DNA from: Welwitschia mirabilis
Lineage: Eukaryota; Gnetophyta; Gnetopsida; Welwitschiales
Reading direction: 5' to 3'
Length of the DNA stretch: 38,090 nucleotides
Assembly: GCA_051453625.1 (NCBI GenBank)
Contig: JBOZIK010000001.1
Span: 297,028,362 to 297,066,451, forward strand
This document shows, piece by piece, positions 21,081 through 32,609 of the stretch (position 1 is the stretch's first letter; each line of letters opens with the position of its first letter). A program made the translations under genes and the position numbers. The notes below the pieces were generated by a model. It did no database searches, had not been told where the DNA came from, and was given only the letters and a program-made list of their open reading frames with translations.

Positions 21081-21925
21081 GAATATTGTATACTTTATCT
21101 TCATTTCTTTTTTAACTAGGATTAAAAAGATAGTGATTTACTATCTTTCTTGGCTTTAGTATTAATTGTAATTTTTTAAGTTATTAAATTAAGATTAAAC
21201 TTTACATTCAATAATAAACATTAGAAATTAAAGAATAAAGAATTTGATAACACATTAATTTGGTAGAAATAAAGTATCTTTTTATTAAAATAGCATCATT
21301 TTATCTTTTGCACTTAGTTCTAGCATTAAACTAATGATCAAAGTAAAGATGTGAACTATGACCTTAGACCCTCTCTTAGGGCCCGTAATAATTATTCAAT
21401 GTTGTGGTTAGTTACATCCATTCTCTATCCAATCCCATCTAATGGTATAGGCTTAAGAACCAAGATGAAGGAATCCAATGTTATAAACAAAGGGTTACAC
21501 CATTTTATTATATAGTAGTTACTCTTAATTACATACTAATTACACTTAATAAATAATCACTTAATTACAAAGTGATTTTGGAATACTATAATTATTTTTA
21601 TTACTATCATTGTGATACTTATTTAATTACTACTTGTAATCACATCATGTGTTTACAAATTTTCATGTCATCAATCTCTTGTTCAGTGGTGGAATTTCAT
21701 ATTTTTTCAATATCATGTCAAATTTTAGAAATTTGTTTAATAGAATTAAAAAACTTTCTATAGTGATCAATTTCAATTTTAAGCTATTAACATAGATGTC
21801 AAGATATGGTTTCATAACATTTCCTTTGATTCATTACCCACTTTCATCCATAATTACAAGTCAATTGGTATTAACATGTAAGAAAGGAAATAAATTTTAG
21901 CACCTAGCTTCTTGGAATTGGGGCG

Positions 21926-21946
21926 AATGAGCTATTATAGCTCATT
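21926..21946. repeat. perfect inverted repeat
   Basis: AATGAGCTA, spacer TTA, then TAGCTCATT. It is followed about 10 bases later by a long T run, and could be a hairpin in a transposon end. No function is shown. Confidence 0.6.
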
Positions 21947-23005
21947 AAGAGCGATCATTTTTTTTTATTTTTTTTTGTATAGGATAAGAGAAATCTCTAT
22001 CTAAAGAAAAATGTTGGGCATTCTTTAACATGTTTTTTGAATGTACTAGTTTCTATTTTCAAAATAGAAAAGAATTTTAATAAAATGGTAATTTTAATAG
22101 TAAATCAATGAGAATAATATTCTAAATAAGAGAGTGCTACCTAGACTAGTGTGATGAATGCATGTTTCAGTTGAGTTCCTACCCATCATTTAAGTAAAAG
22201 ATATTAGATGATATTATGAATATTAATGTCTTTTCCTATTTAAAAACCAAAAAAAGTTCATCAAATAAATCCAGAAAGGTAATTATGCAAATGGTTGTAC
22301 TCGTGATAATGTTACTAAGGTACTATACCTCTAAATTCATTAGAATTTTTAATAGCCTTATGTAACTATAAATTACATGTTTTTTATAGGTTTCATTGTG
22401 ATTGCACTACAACATTATACCCTTGAGTTAATAGATGAAATCTAAGAATAATAAGCATCTATTGGTAAAATTTGATAAACTAATAAAAAGTTTAATTTTC
22501 TATAGATAACATATCTTCCTTTTGTCATAGGATAGCATAGGGATTTTTATCGTTTATCTTAAATTATTGAAATCATTTTTCTAAACATATCTAAATCATC
22601 TTAATTATCATAGTAATAATCTTGATTTCCACTCTTTACAGTTATACAAAAAAACTAGTTGAATAAGTCTATAATACATTATTCTTTAAATGTATCAAAA
22701 TCAAGTTAATTATGATGCACACATATTATTAGCTCTATTACCTAGCATTCATACTCTTTAGAACTCTTTAATAAATATAATGTTATCATGCATACTTATT
22801 TAAAAATATAATTCTTAAATACTCATATGATGGGATAGACTTAATTTTCATAGAGATAAGAGAAAAATCATTTATCTGAGATCTAAAATGACATATCATT
22901 ATTATGCCTTTTCAAATATTGACATTCATCCTCGAGGAAGTAAAAACATGATGTAAAGTAGCATGAATTTATTTTTGATTTAGTTTTTTTCTATGAGGAT
23001 TGCAT

Positions 23006-23021
23006 CACTAGAAAACATTAG
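23006..23021 (+). repeat. CACTA terminal inverted repeat (3' end of element)
   Basis: CACTAGAAAACATTAG, downstream of the transposase relic as expected for the 3' terminus. The 3 bases before it (CAT) would be half of a target-site duplication, which cannot be confirmed without the other end. Confidence 0.5.
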
Positions 23022-23379
23022 AATATTATAGTTAATTTTTTAAGTAATTTAGAACTTTTATTAAAATGTATACAAATATTTAATTTCAGACTAGAATAAT
23101 TTACATTAGTACACATGCCTAATAGTGTTATAGAAGAGTCCATCATGGTTATCACTTTTTGGTGAATCTTTTTCACTAATGTCTTTAATAGCAATATCTT
23201 CAATTTCTGTGAAACCTTAGAATGACATTGTGAGTACTACATGCTAAGAAGAATACTTTTAAACTTAGAAGAAAAAAATTTATTTTTGTTAAGAGGCCAT
23301 GATAAATGAGTTATTTACTTCTAATGTGAAAGATTACATTTGTCTAGGATGACAATTATATGCTCATATCTATTAAACG

Positions 23380-23660
23380 TAATAATATTATTTTTCTTAT
23401 TAAAAACATTAATCTATTTTCATTGGAAAATAGGACACTTTAGCTCATGCTAATCTAGAATGAGTATTTAATTAATAATTTCATAGAATTTTATTTTTAT
23501 TTTGTAAATGTTTTGGAGTCCTTAGATCATTGAAGCATGTTTATCTAATAATTGAAACATTGATTTCACCACTTACTCTCCGATTAGAAATATACTTTGT
23601 ATAGAATCTAGAATTGTTGATAAAATCACTACCATGCAGTAATGCATCTCTACTTAGATC
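23380..23660 (-). pseudogene. CACTA transposase C-terminal region (DUF4216-like)
   Basis: At 23628-23565 the minus strand reads FINNSRFYTKYISNRRVSGE, matching the start of the DUF4216 region (an [I/N]NG-[Y/F]-[F]-T- pattern followed by a basic stretch and then N-S-G-V). In plant CACTA transposases this domain follows DUF4218. The rest is too broken to read. Its function is not established; it belongs to the transposase protein. Confidence 0.5.
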
Positions 23661-24000
23661 TAGTGTTAGGAATTTTATTATTTCTAAAATCATTTCCGTG
23701 GATAATGATTTTTCACTTTGAGACTTTTATAAAACTATACTAGTAATGGATTATTCTACTTATTAAAAGTAAAACAAAATAAATCTTAATACATAATACA
23801 AAGGTCATATATACACCTAATTTCAACCATAAAGTAAAGATCTCTGGATGTATCTAGCTAAGTAATGCTCATACTTTCTTGTGGCTACATTTTTTTTCCT
23901 TTAATCTATTCTATGTATTTTTTATAATGTAGTATTGTAAAATATTACAAATTAGCATTTATGAATGTAAGACTCTTACTTCCTTATGTGATAGACTTCA

Positions 24001-24324
24001 TTACAAATACTTACTCAATTCATGATTTATATTCACTTGTGTTGTAAAAAGTACAAGGATGAACCTATTCCCATATAATATCATCAAAATGAAATAATAT
24101 TCCCTTACTAGTGATATTTTAATAATCATTGAGAGATACCCATCACCTATATAAGCATAATTACATGAAATATGGCCATATTTAAGAAGTACGTTAAGCA
24201 CAATTTGATTAAAACATTCCATAGATTCATGCAAAACATATGAGTTAACAATATTAACCTTATATTTTACATAGTTCTTGATATAATCTTTGAATATATT
24301 CATGAATCTTTCAAATGGATACAT
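24001..24324 (-). pseudogene. CACTA transposase DUF4218 region
   Basis: A 107-codon minus-strand open frame begins MYPFERFMNIFKDYIKN, the hallmark of DUF4218 (MYP-ER--K-LK-YV-N), and continues with a SYVLHESMECFN stretch equivalent to the family's -GYI--E-L-FC- segment. The ATG is internal to the ancestral protein, not a true start. It ends in NINHELSKYL, where the family has a similar -NT-E-P-I-EH- segment. It is the longest unbroken piece of this transposase. Confidence 0.8.
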
Positions 24325-24479
24325 CCTATATAATAAAGAGCCATATATGGATTCCTAAAAAGTAATCTAGATGGAAATATGAATTTTTATATCAATAAAA
24401 AAGGCATTAAAACATTTTTAAGTAGGAATAATAGTTTTCAACATTCTATGTTAGTTTTTTTTATTTTTTTTATGTACAA

Positions 24480-25800
24480 AAACCCATTACAAATGTTCTT
24501 AAATAACTAATAGAAATAACTGATTGCATATCTAGCATTAGCTAGATTACATAACATCTTAAGATAGGAAATAAGGGTTTTATTAATATGTTATATTCAT
24601 GTTTTTTAAAATTTACAATGGTAATATTTCTTGTACTAACATGTTTCTCATATTTAACCCATAACCATGTTATAACTTGGTGTTCTTAAGCACCCACAAA
24701 ATTATAATTTTTCATCCATCATTAATGTATAGCATGTAGCTTATAGATATCTCCTTTTTTTCATATTCTTCTAATTATGCTCTCTTATCTAATTCTTTCT
24801 TATTATTTTCATTTTTTAAGGTCTTTTTTCAAAAGTAATGTCATCCTTAACTTTACTTTTGATTGTGAAAAAGGTTAGAATAATACTCTCACATATGTCC
24901 TTCCAATATGCATGATATTTAAATTATGCTTGGTAAGTAAATGTTTTATAGTATTAATCACACAATAAGATTTATAGCATTCATTAATGTTATACATATA
25001 CTATTTAAAAATCATAGATGTAATTAGAATCATTAAACATAAAATAATATTGATCCTCTCTTCCATTCAAACAATTTCATTTCAATGGTCTTCATTTTAT
25101 TGTTCTTTACATTTGATCATGATATCTTAGCATAGCTTAGTACTATTTAATTAGTTAACATTTTAACATCAGATCTGTGTAGGAGTCTAGGTGGATCTCT
25201 TAGATCATTCTTTTCATTAAAATTTCTTGTGTTAATATGAAATGGATGTTTACTTACAACAATTCTTAATGTCTTTTATATCACATTTTCTTTCAATGAA
25301 TTAGTTATTATGAACATGTTTGTATCCTATAAATTTCACATGCATAACACCCTATTACTACACATCTTACTAGGCTTCCATATGTTGGAAAATCAGGGAA
25401 GACCCACATTAATAATGATTTCATTAAAATGTTTTATTTTTAAAGTTCATCATATGTAATAATACCACTTTTTCATAATTGTTTTAACTCATCAACTAGT
25501 GGATGTAGATACACATTAATATCTGTATAAGATTTCTTTGAATCTAATATTAAAGAAGTAAGCATATATACCTTTCTTTTCATGTACACTCATGAAGATA
25601 TGTTATATATAACTATTACTACTAGCTAAAAATTATTATATCTAACATATGGATTAAATCAATTTAGTGAAATATCAAAACTTACATTTTAAGACCCAAC
25701 AAAAAAATATTGGAAGAGATGGTTTATTGTTTGCTAAATAGATAACTCTAGAGGGTATCATGTGCTTCCATCAATACATTTGTTACATTGATGATATTTC
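24480..25800 (-). pseudogene. CACTA TNP2 transposase core (degenerate)
   Basis: Minus-strand blocks in family order: YHQCNKC at 25798-25777, a relic of the Cys-containing segment before TNP2; VYMKRKVYMLTSLIL near 25586-25540; INVYLHPLVDELKQL at 25522-25474; DFPTYGSLV at 25395-25366, followed by a Cys; KHPFHINTRNFNEK...PPRLLH at about 25230-25170; and NLNIMHIGRTYVRVL at 24930-24885, equivalent to the -NLDVMHIEKNVC- motif. The D and E of that motif have changed to N and G. Stops fall at several expected Trp and Gln positions. The intact protein cuts and rejoins the element ends in the nucleus. Confidence 0.8.
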
Positions 25801-26376
25801 ATATTATTTATAATGTTATCATCTGTAGAAAACTTTTTAGCATTAGAGTTAATGAAAATACCAAAGGCCTCTTGTGGGAATAAGTGCACATGTTACTTGT
25901 GATTTATCACCAACTTTTTAACATGATGTATCATACATTGGATGGACTATTTTAGCCTTTCCATTATTTAGATATAATAAAACATTATTTGGACATCCAT
26001 GAATCAATATTCAATTTCAAATCCTTCATTATTTTTTCATCATGATGAATCTAAAAGTATATTTCAAGTAGGAACATCTTATTTATTAACACTACAATGT
26101 CATTAAAGTAATTATTTAATAACCCATGTTTGAATTTTATATTTTATGATTTTATAGTGGTAGAAAATTTTCAAAACTAAATGCAACATAAATATAACTA
26201 CTTCCTAGCATCATCTAGTAGTTTGCTAAACTCATCATTGAGTTGAGAATGAACATGATTGTAAATCATACCTATGCCAGTAACTATGTCATCAACAACA
26301 ATTCTAGTAGCATCAAGATCATAAATTTCATCCATATTATCTCTTATATAATACATGAGGATTAATTAAGATCAAA

Positions 26377-26655
26377 TTAATCATTCACTATAAAGTCAAC
26401 ATTAGGCTCGACCATATCACAACCGTTCATTTCATCTAAACTAGATGTGGATTCTATACTAACATGTGATAAATCATTGTTTACATTAAGTGAAGCATTA
26501 TGATAATATTTATGTAGATGATATTTTAAATCATCATCATGAAAAATCCATTTTATGAATGTCATAATAAATCTATATATATACAGATATGCCTTTACTT
26601 CTGTTACTCTTCTTAATCTTAGATTGTCATGCTTTAAACATGGGCATCTTGTCAT
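26377..26655 (-). pseudogene. CACTA transposase-associated N-terminal domain
   Basis: A 92-codon minus-strand frame starts MTRCPCLKHDNLRLRRVTEV and continues AYLYIYRFIMTFIKWIFHDD. This matches the plant transposase-associated domain, where (I/T)RCPC-KC is followed by a V--HL---GF---Y--W--HGE segment. The second Cys pair is reduced (KC to KH) and the G of the GF motif is changed. Its place upstream of TNP2 on the same strand is as expected. Downstream residues are acidic and variable, typical of the linker. Confidence 0.8.
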
Positions 26656-27494
26656 TCCCTTATTATAATGTTTTACTACTAATTATAAGAAATTTAAAAT
26701 GCCTTGATCATACTAAAAAGGGGACCTATTTTCTTACATTTATCTCTTTTCCATGTTGAGATATAATCTTGCATTTCATTCAACAAATTTTATCCATAAT
26801 GCTATAGATAAAAAAATTTAGTCAATAATTTATTTCTAGATGATTAATGCTATTACAATTTAATGAAATTTTATAAATCTTTTTCTTTTCTAATTTAAAT
26901 CTTCTAATTGTTAAAATGATCTAAAACATATTTTAAACTTCTAAATTTATTATAAAAGCCTCTTAAGTTATGTTAAAAACCTTAAAACATTGTGATAATT
27001 ACTAAATATTCTAATTATAAATGAAACTATTCACCATAAATAAAATAGAAGAACTAATGATGCTTTCAAAAATAATACTTCCCTTCTTGTTTAATAACTA
27101 AAGGCTTTGTTTATTTTAAGGATATGTGTAACATAGATGGTACCAAATAAATGAATTAAAATCATGCATTCACTCTTCAATTAGCCTACAAGAAGTGAAT
27201 ATTTATTGAGGTTATAATATAATAAATATATGAAATAAGAATATTGTATTATTTCATAAAATTTAAATATTACCTCTTATGTATAATTCTTAGAAGATAA
27301 TCCACATAGAAACTAAATTCAATAAATACATAATAAGTTAATGCATCTTGTAATATATTCTACTTTAAGTTTATTTCTTTTTTTAGTATTTTATTATAGT
27401 AAGTAATTGATGTATTAGGATGTATAACTTATTTTATGTTATCTTATTTTTCCTACATTTTAAACAAAAGTATTTTACCAACTAAATGGGATTT
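26656..27494. other. unassigned AT-rich DNA
   Basis: Lies between the CACTA transposase start and the copia relic. No promoter, second CACTA terminus or coding sequence was recognised. Confidence 0.45.
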
Positions 27495-28425
27495 TAAGTT
27501 AAAAATGAAAATGATGATTCTCAAATGCATAGAGCTAGATTAGTAGTAAAAGAATACAAATATATTAACAGAGTGGACTTTAATGAAATATTTACTCTTA
27601 TTATTAAAATATGCATTATTAGATTTGATTTAAAAGTACTTATTTCTTAAAATATATAATTGAAGACATTCACATTAAATCTATTTTCTTCATAGATTCC
27701 TATAAGAAGAGCTATAGAGTAAACGAGCAAATGAGTTTAAAGTTGTAAAAATAGAATCATGTATTTGTAAATTAAAAAAAGTTTAATGGATTGAAGTAAG
27801 CTCCATCTTAATGGTATAAAAAGTTTGAAAAACTTCATGATAGAGAAAGACTTTATAAAAACTAATACAGATAATTATTCATTCTTATGCATGTTAGATG
27901 ATGGAATCCTCCTAGTTCCATTATTCTATGTAGATAATATGCTTATCGAAAGCTGTAATGTAAAGGAAAATAGTAATTTAAGAAAAACTTTAAATAAAGA
28001 GTTTCATATGAAGGATTGGGACCAAAAATTCTTAGAGATAGATAAAGGAAATCATTGCTATTAGCAAATTACATTAATGAAATTATAAATAAGTTTAATA
28101 CATTTTATTATAAATCCATTAACATGGTTGTTCCATTTAATTTAAGGTTGAGTAAAGATGATTGTTGAATGTTTAATGTTCTATATTATGACTACACATG
28201 GAGATTTAACTTTTGGGGTTGGATTAGTAAATAGGTTTATTAAAAATTAAAGAAAGAGTTATTGAGTAGCTATTAAATGGATTTCATATTATTTAAAAGA
28301 ATCCTATAGTATGATACTTAAATTGAATAATGATAATATTAACATTGGAATTATGTAGATGCTAATTGGGATGGCGATATAGATATTAATATATCCACAA
28401 AAAGTTATGTTTTCTCATTTATAGA
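27495..28425 (+). pseudogene. Ty1/copia reverse transcriptase / RNase H relic
   Basis: Plus-strand blocks in copia order: RARLVVKEYKYINRVDFNEI from about 27531, then WYKKFEKL at 27812 and, after a one-base frame change, the open frame 27825-28064 (MIEKDFIKTNTDNYSFLCML...LFYVDNMLIE...FHMKDWDQKFLEI). The catalytic YVDD is YVDN, with the last Asp codon GAT now AAT at 27936-27938. Later come GVGLVNRFIKN and KWISYYLKES at about 28220-28310, and DANWDGDIDINISTKSYVFS at 28355-28420, the RNase H start (family -DADWAGD--R-STSGY-F-). No gag, protease or integrase lies upstream, so the copy is 5'-truncated. It was probably active as the RT of a virus-like particle before decay. Confidence 0.9.
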
Positions 28426-29035
28426 TGCTATAATTTCCTTATACTATAGATTATAAGTAATGCTTACCTTTCATTAAAGATATGTTGAATATATAATATT
28501 TATTAAGAACTTTTATCTAACACTATGAGTCTTATAAATCACACTAATCCTTTTGTAATTTTTATGGAAGTTATTTAGACATCCCTTATGACTTTTATGA
28601 AAGTTAATGTTGAGGTATGAAATGTTTGATATAATTCAACTTATTTATTTAATCATGGACCTACAATCTTTAGTACATAATGTCATAGATACACACATTA
28701 GAGTTTATGATAGGTTAAATCAAATGTTTTAAACTTCAAAAAAAATGAGTTGGAAGATTTAATTCACAAAGAAAAGAGAAAGAAAGAGAAGAAAGATGAA
28801 TATTTTTATGGTCTTCTTAATTTATAAATAAAAAATTAAAAAACAATGCAAGTCATAATGTAAAGATGAAAATGCAATAAATGTAAAATAATAATAATTA
28901 AATGATGAAATAAAATACTAATGAAATTGAAAAACTAAATTTACCAACCCTTTGTCATCCAAGTTATTCCTAAAAAATTGTAACATATGATTATAAATCT
29001 TATAAAAGCATTAAGGAAATAAATCATGGAAAATG

Positions 29036-29039
<4 letters not shown>
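28426..29039. other. unassigned DNA after copia relic
   Basis: May hold the end of the copia RNase H and its 3' LTR, but no LTR boundary or polypurine tract could be placed. Confidence 0.35.
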
Positions 29040-29092
<53 letters not shown>

Positions 29093-29111
29093 TAGAGAGA
29101 TAGAGATATAG
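29040..29111. repeat. (GA)n microsatellite with TA interruptions
   Basis: About 50 bases of uninterrupted GA, then GATA/GAGATATAGA variants. The minus-strand frame across it reads as a Ser-Leu run and is not a gene. Confidence 0.95.
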
Positions 29112-29420
29112 ACACTTTATTATGAATTTTGTTATAAGTATTCTTATCTCCTTTTTGAGTAATAACACATTAGTGTTAAGGAGATAGATTGACATGAAGA
29201 AGATCCTTCTCATAAGCCAGATGAACATTTGCCAAGTGATGCTTCAATTATCATAAGACACTAGTTAAATGTAAAGATTATTTAAAAATGGAATTTCTAT
29301 AGGGGATTTTATACGCTTGGATAGGTAGTAGTGGATAGTTATAGTTGTTACATTATTATAATCAATAAAAGGATATTATAACATAGATTTAGTACCAAAT
29401 GTAATTATTGTGTGGTAAAT
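29112..29420. other. unassigned DNA
   Basis: No feature was recognised between the GA microsatellite and the purine-rich minisatellite. Confidence 0.4.
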
Positions 29421-29530
29421 GAATGGTAGACAGTGGTAGGTAAGGTAAGTAGTAGATGAGTAGTAGTTGAGTAATGGGAGAATTATAGATGAGTGGTAGG
29501 TGGATGGTAGATTATCTAGGAGTGGATGAT
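29421..29530. repeat. purine-rich minisatellite
   Basis: Variants of GAGTGGTAGGTGGATGGTAG and GTAGATGAGTAGTAG recur in about 110 bases with irregular 10- to 14-base spacing. G is strongly over-represented on the plus strand compared with its surroundings. Confidence 0.55.
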
Positions 29531-30215
29531 ACTTAGCCATAAGATACTTCATTAAATTTTTTCTTAAAATGCTTCATTGTATTTTTCCTCATATAGATTA
29601 CTATGTGTCTACACTTGAAACCATTTGTAACAACTCATTAATGTGCTCCCATATTAACATTTTTCTCCTTAGTTTGTTTGAAATAGCGATATTGATTAAT
29701 TTATCAAAAGGCTCTAAAAACTATCCTTTTTCATTGTAAGTTCTTCCTAACCCTTCTATTTGGCTATTTACATTATAAATTGGTCACTTTTATCATAAAA
29801 CATGTTAAAGGTACTTAAAAAACCACTTTGAGCCACTATCAGGTATGAATAGTATGACTACATAACATAGCCCATTATTGAGTGTTTTTTAGTTCTTAAT
29901 AAAGGAAGTGGGAGCAGAAACAAGTCAAATTGAAAAAGGGATAAAACATAATACTTAAATATAAAAAATAATTACATTAACAAATATAGAGTGCATCATA
30001 TTCTATCATATTTAATTAGATAACCCATTTAAATATCACAAAAAGATATAAATTAAATTTAGAACCATGATGTGAATTTTATGAAAAATATAGTTTCATA
30101 TTTCATAATGGAAACTTATTCCAATTAGAGTCAATCTTTAAAGGTTCCAAAGGTTTCACCATTCTCGGGGAAATAAAGTTATCCCAAATTTGAAGTAAGT
30201 TTACATGCTATGTAT
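29531..30215. other. unassigned AT-rich DNA
   Basis: No coding relic was recognised. If the downstream LTR belonged to a full element, integrase text would be expected here on the plus strand, and none was seen. Confidence 0.4.
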
Positions 30216-31310
30216 GACACCCTATCTTTTTTAATCCTAATTAAGTAGTATTTTTTTCTCTCTTCCTTTATTCTTTAATATTATTATGTAACAGACACAA
30301 TGAAACCTAGAATAAAATTTTACTTATTCCTTTATTAGTATTTTTATATTTTGGGAAAAAAACATATCATATTATTATTATATATTTATTTATAATTAAT
30401 TCCTAAGTTATTTTTGTTTATAAATAATAGTGATGTTATAAGTCTATGTCCTCCATTTCTTCCTTAATTTTAATCACATAGAAAGATATCTTATAAATAT
30501 TTGAGGAGTTGTAAACTTATTATAAACATATATAAATAAGTTTAAGGATAATACCTAACCAATATAATAGGAAGTTATAACTCCCATTAATAGCATCCTA
30601 ACTCAATATTTGACCATCCTTTAGACATGAGTTGGTTTCACTTTAGGTTTTAAAATATCTAAAAATGACTAAGATCAAATTCATAGCTTAATTTAACCTT
30701 AATATATCCTCAATACATGTTACATACATGAGGTGAATGCACGCTTATAAATGACCCCTTCTTCCTTGAACCTCTTCGGATGATGCAACATGATTCATTA
30801 ATGTCAACGACTTAAAATATTAAGTCAAAGTGATCTCATACATGGGTAGGGTAGGAAAGTGATGATGAAATTCACTTCCAAAATGGTATTATAAAATAAA
30901 AAAAAATGCAATGCAAAACACCCAAATAATAAAATCCAAGCATGGGAATAATCATTATTAGAATTATCTTGATTTACTTTTATTTGATGAATGCATCACA
31001 TAAATGCATACATACGAATTTAACTAATATGAATATTTAATGGATTAATTACCTAGTTATAATAATTCTAATCATCATTAGGTTCATTTTATAAAAACAA
31101 TCATAAAAAAGAAAACAAACATACTAGAATATCTTATATTCTAGATTATAGTAATAAAAATCTAAATTAAAAAATATTATTTTCTTTTCTTTACTTTAAC
31201 AATAATAATAAAATTCAAAATGCAGTAATTCACATCTTATTAATGTACTTAAAGAAGCTAATCCATACCTGGAGTTATGCTAATCCTAGAAGCATTCTTC
31301 TGTGTTCATA
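30216..31310 (+). repeat. probable solo LTR (gypsy-like)
   Basis: Starts TGACACCCTATCTTTTTTAA, which resembles the start of the minus-strand Tekay 3' LTR (TGTCATATCCTATATTTTTT) and the TGTAACA(C/T)CC start usual in Tekay/Del LTRs. About 530 bases in, TATAAATGACCCCTTCTTCC at about 30749 looks like a TATA box and transcription start. No polyprotein lies on either side, hence solo LTR. The right boundary is a guess, placed where the text changes after about 31300. Confidence 0.4.
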
Positions 31311-32609
31311 TGACAATCTCCATGAATTGGTGTAATAAAAATAAACAAAATAAAGTATAGCTTAAGCATGGTTATTAGAACATAATACTTTATCCAAGAC
31401 TAACATGGTTATATCATAAGTTAATAAAATAAGTAATAAATTAAGGAATATTTATATTACTTGAAATACTAACATGAAAACTCTGACAAGTGTGCACATT
31501 CAAAATAAGATAAAGGAAAAAGATAAAAAACATATATGTCCTAATAAAATATTATTTATAAGTAATGTAACTTAATACTATTGATATAAAGTTATCTTAT
31601 ATAATTAAATTATTTGTATATTTTTATTTAATAATTTTCTTATAATTTAAAATATGAGTTATACTATTTTTAGCTTTAAGAAGATATCATAATCAAGACT
31701 TTAATAATTAATTAGAAACTAACTTAACCTCTCTTATAATTATAAAAATATTATTTTTAAGGTCATGTTTTAAGGTTAAAAACTATCAATTTTTTTAAAA
31801 TTAGAGACCTACCACACTACACTACAATAATTATAACATTCAAACTACTTTGAGTTTTCAAATGATTAAAGATGTTTTGGAAAGCATATTTAATTCCCTA
31901 AACTTAGGATGTTGAATTTTTTATATATATTAATTATTATTTATGGAAATTTAAATTAATGTCTTACTATTTCCTACATTTATTTTCTAATGTATTTTAA
32001 CAAATAAATTTCTTTAAAATAATTATACATCAAAAAATTACTTTTTTACATTTTTAAAANNNNNNNNNNTCATAACAAAATCCTAGACTTATAAAAAACA
32101 TTTTACTAATTTATACCTATTAACTAATAAGTTATGATGTTTTTAATCCATGCCTTTATTTTAGAAATTTAATTTTCACCATATCAAGGAAAAAAAGGGT
32201 AAAGCTTCTACAACTAGTTATGCAATAATTTAGATCAGTAAAATAATGGATATAAATTATTTACAAAATATCTAAACTACATTTACTATTTAAAATCATT
32301 ATAGAGAAAAAAATAAATTAGTTCAAAAAGAATCATTTATTATAAGCCTTAGGATTTCCATGAAAGAGTACTAACCTAAAAGAATTTTTTTTGAGGTTAG
32401 ACCTTTACCCCTAATAAGATGGATATGGAAACCCAAATTTTATTTTTCCCCTTGTTTTATAGTAAATCCCTTAATCACTTAGCTAAAGTTATCCATTACT
32501 AACCATAATAATGATCTAATGCAATATATCATCATTCTACTAGAATATTTGAAAAATATTATATGGACAATATCAATAAAGGTCTTATTTAGAAAGATCA
32601 GTAAGTATT
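31311..32609. other. unassigned AT-rich DNA with a 10-base gap
   Basis: No gene was recognised. Ten N lie at 32060-32069. Part of the left portion may belong to the solo LTR and part of the right portion to the Tekay 3' LTR. Confidence 0.35.
32060..32069. other. assembly gap (10 N)
   Basis: Ten N, probably a placeholder. Confidence 0.95.

Larger units (their letters stand above)
20574..23005. other. unassigned AT-rich DNA with simple repeats
   Basis: No gene was recognised. A short plus-strand run at about 20810-20960 (GFTIFGFSRLSY... then FINFMKHLEP) looks faintly coding but is broken by stops. At 21500-21640 the word TAATTAC recurs many times. A perfect 9-base inverted repeat with a 3-base loop sits at 21926-21946. 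Confidence 0.4.
23006..26655 (-). mobile_element. degenerate CACTA (En/Spm) DNA transposon
   Basis: The plus strand at 23006 reads CACTAGAAAACATTAG, which fits a CACTA terminal inverted repeat (CACTA followed by GAAAA). Inside, on the minus strand, the conserved blocks of a plant CACTA transposase occur in family order: transposase-associated domain (26655-26450), TNP2 (about 25800-24500), DUF4218 (24324-24001) and DUF4216 (about 23630-23560). The right-hand terminus (TTTTCTAGTG or similar) was not found before the copia relic at 27495, so that end is missing or too decayed. Stops and frameshifts throughout show the element is dead. Confidence 0.8.

Noticed and set aside
21572-21763. 63-codon plus-strand frame
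   Set aside because: Composition follows AT-rich background, no motif, no neighbouring relic in frame.
23018-23203. 61-codon minus-strand frame next to the CACTA terminus
   Set aside because: No domain recognised; it begins after the DUF4216 region and is probably non-coding tail of the element.
28941-29228. 95-codon minus-strand frame with a Ser-Leu run
   Set aside because: The central part is translated GA microsatellite; no other coding sign.
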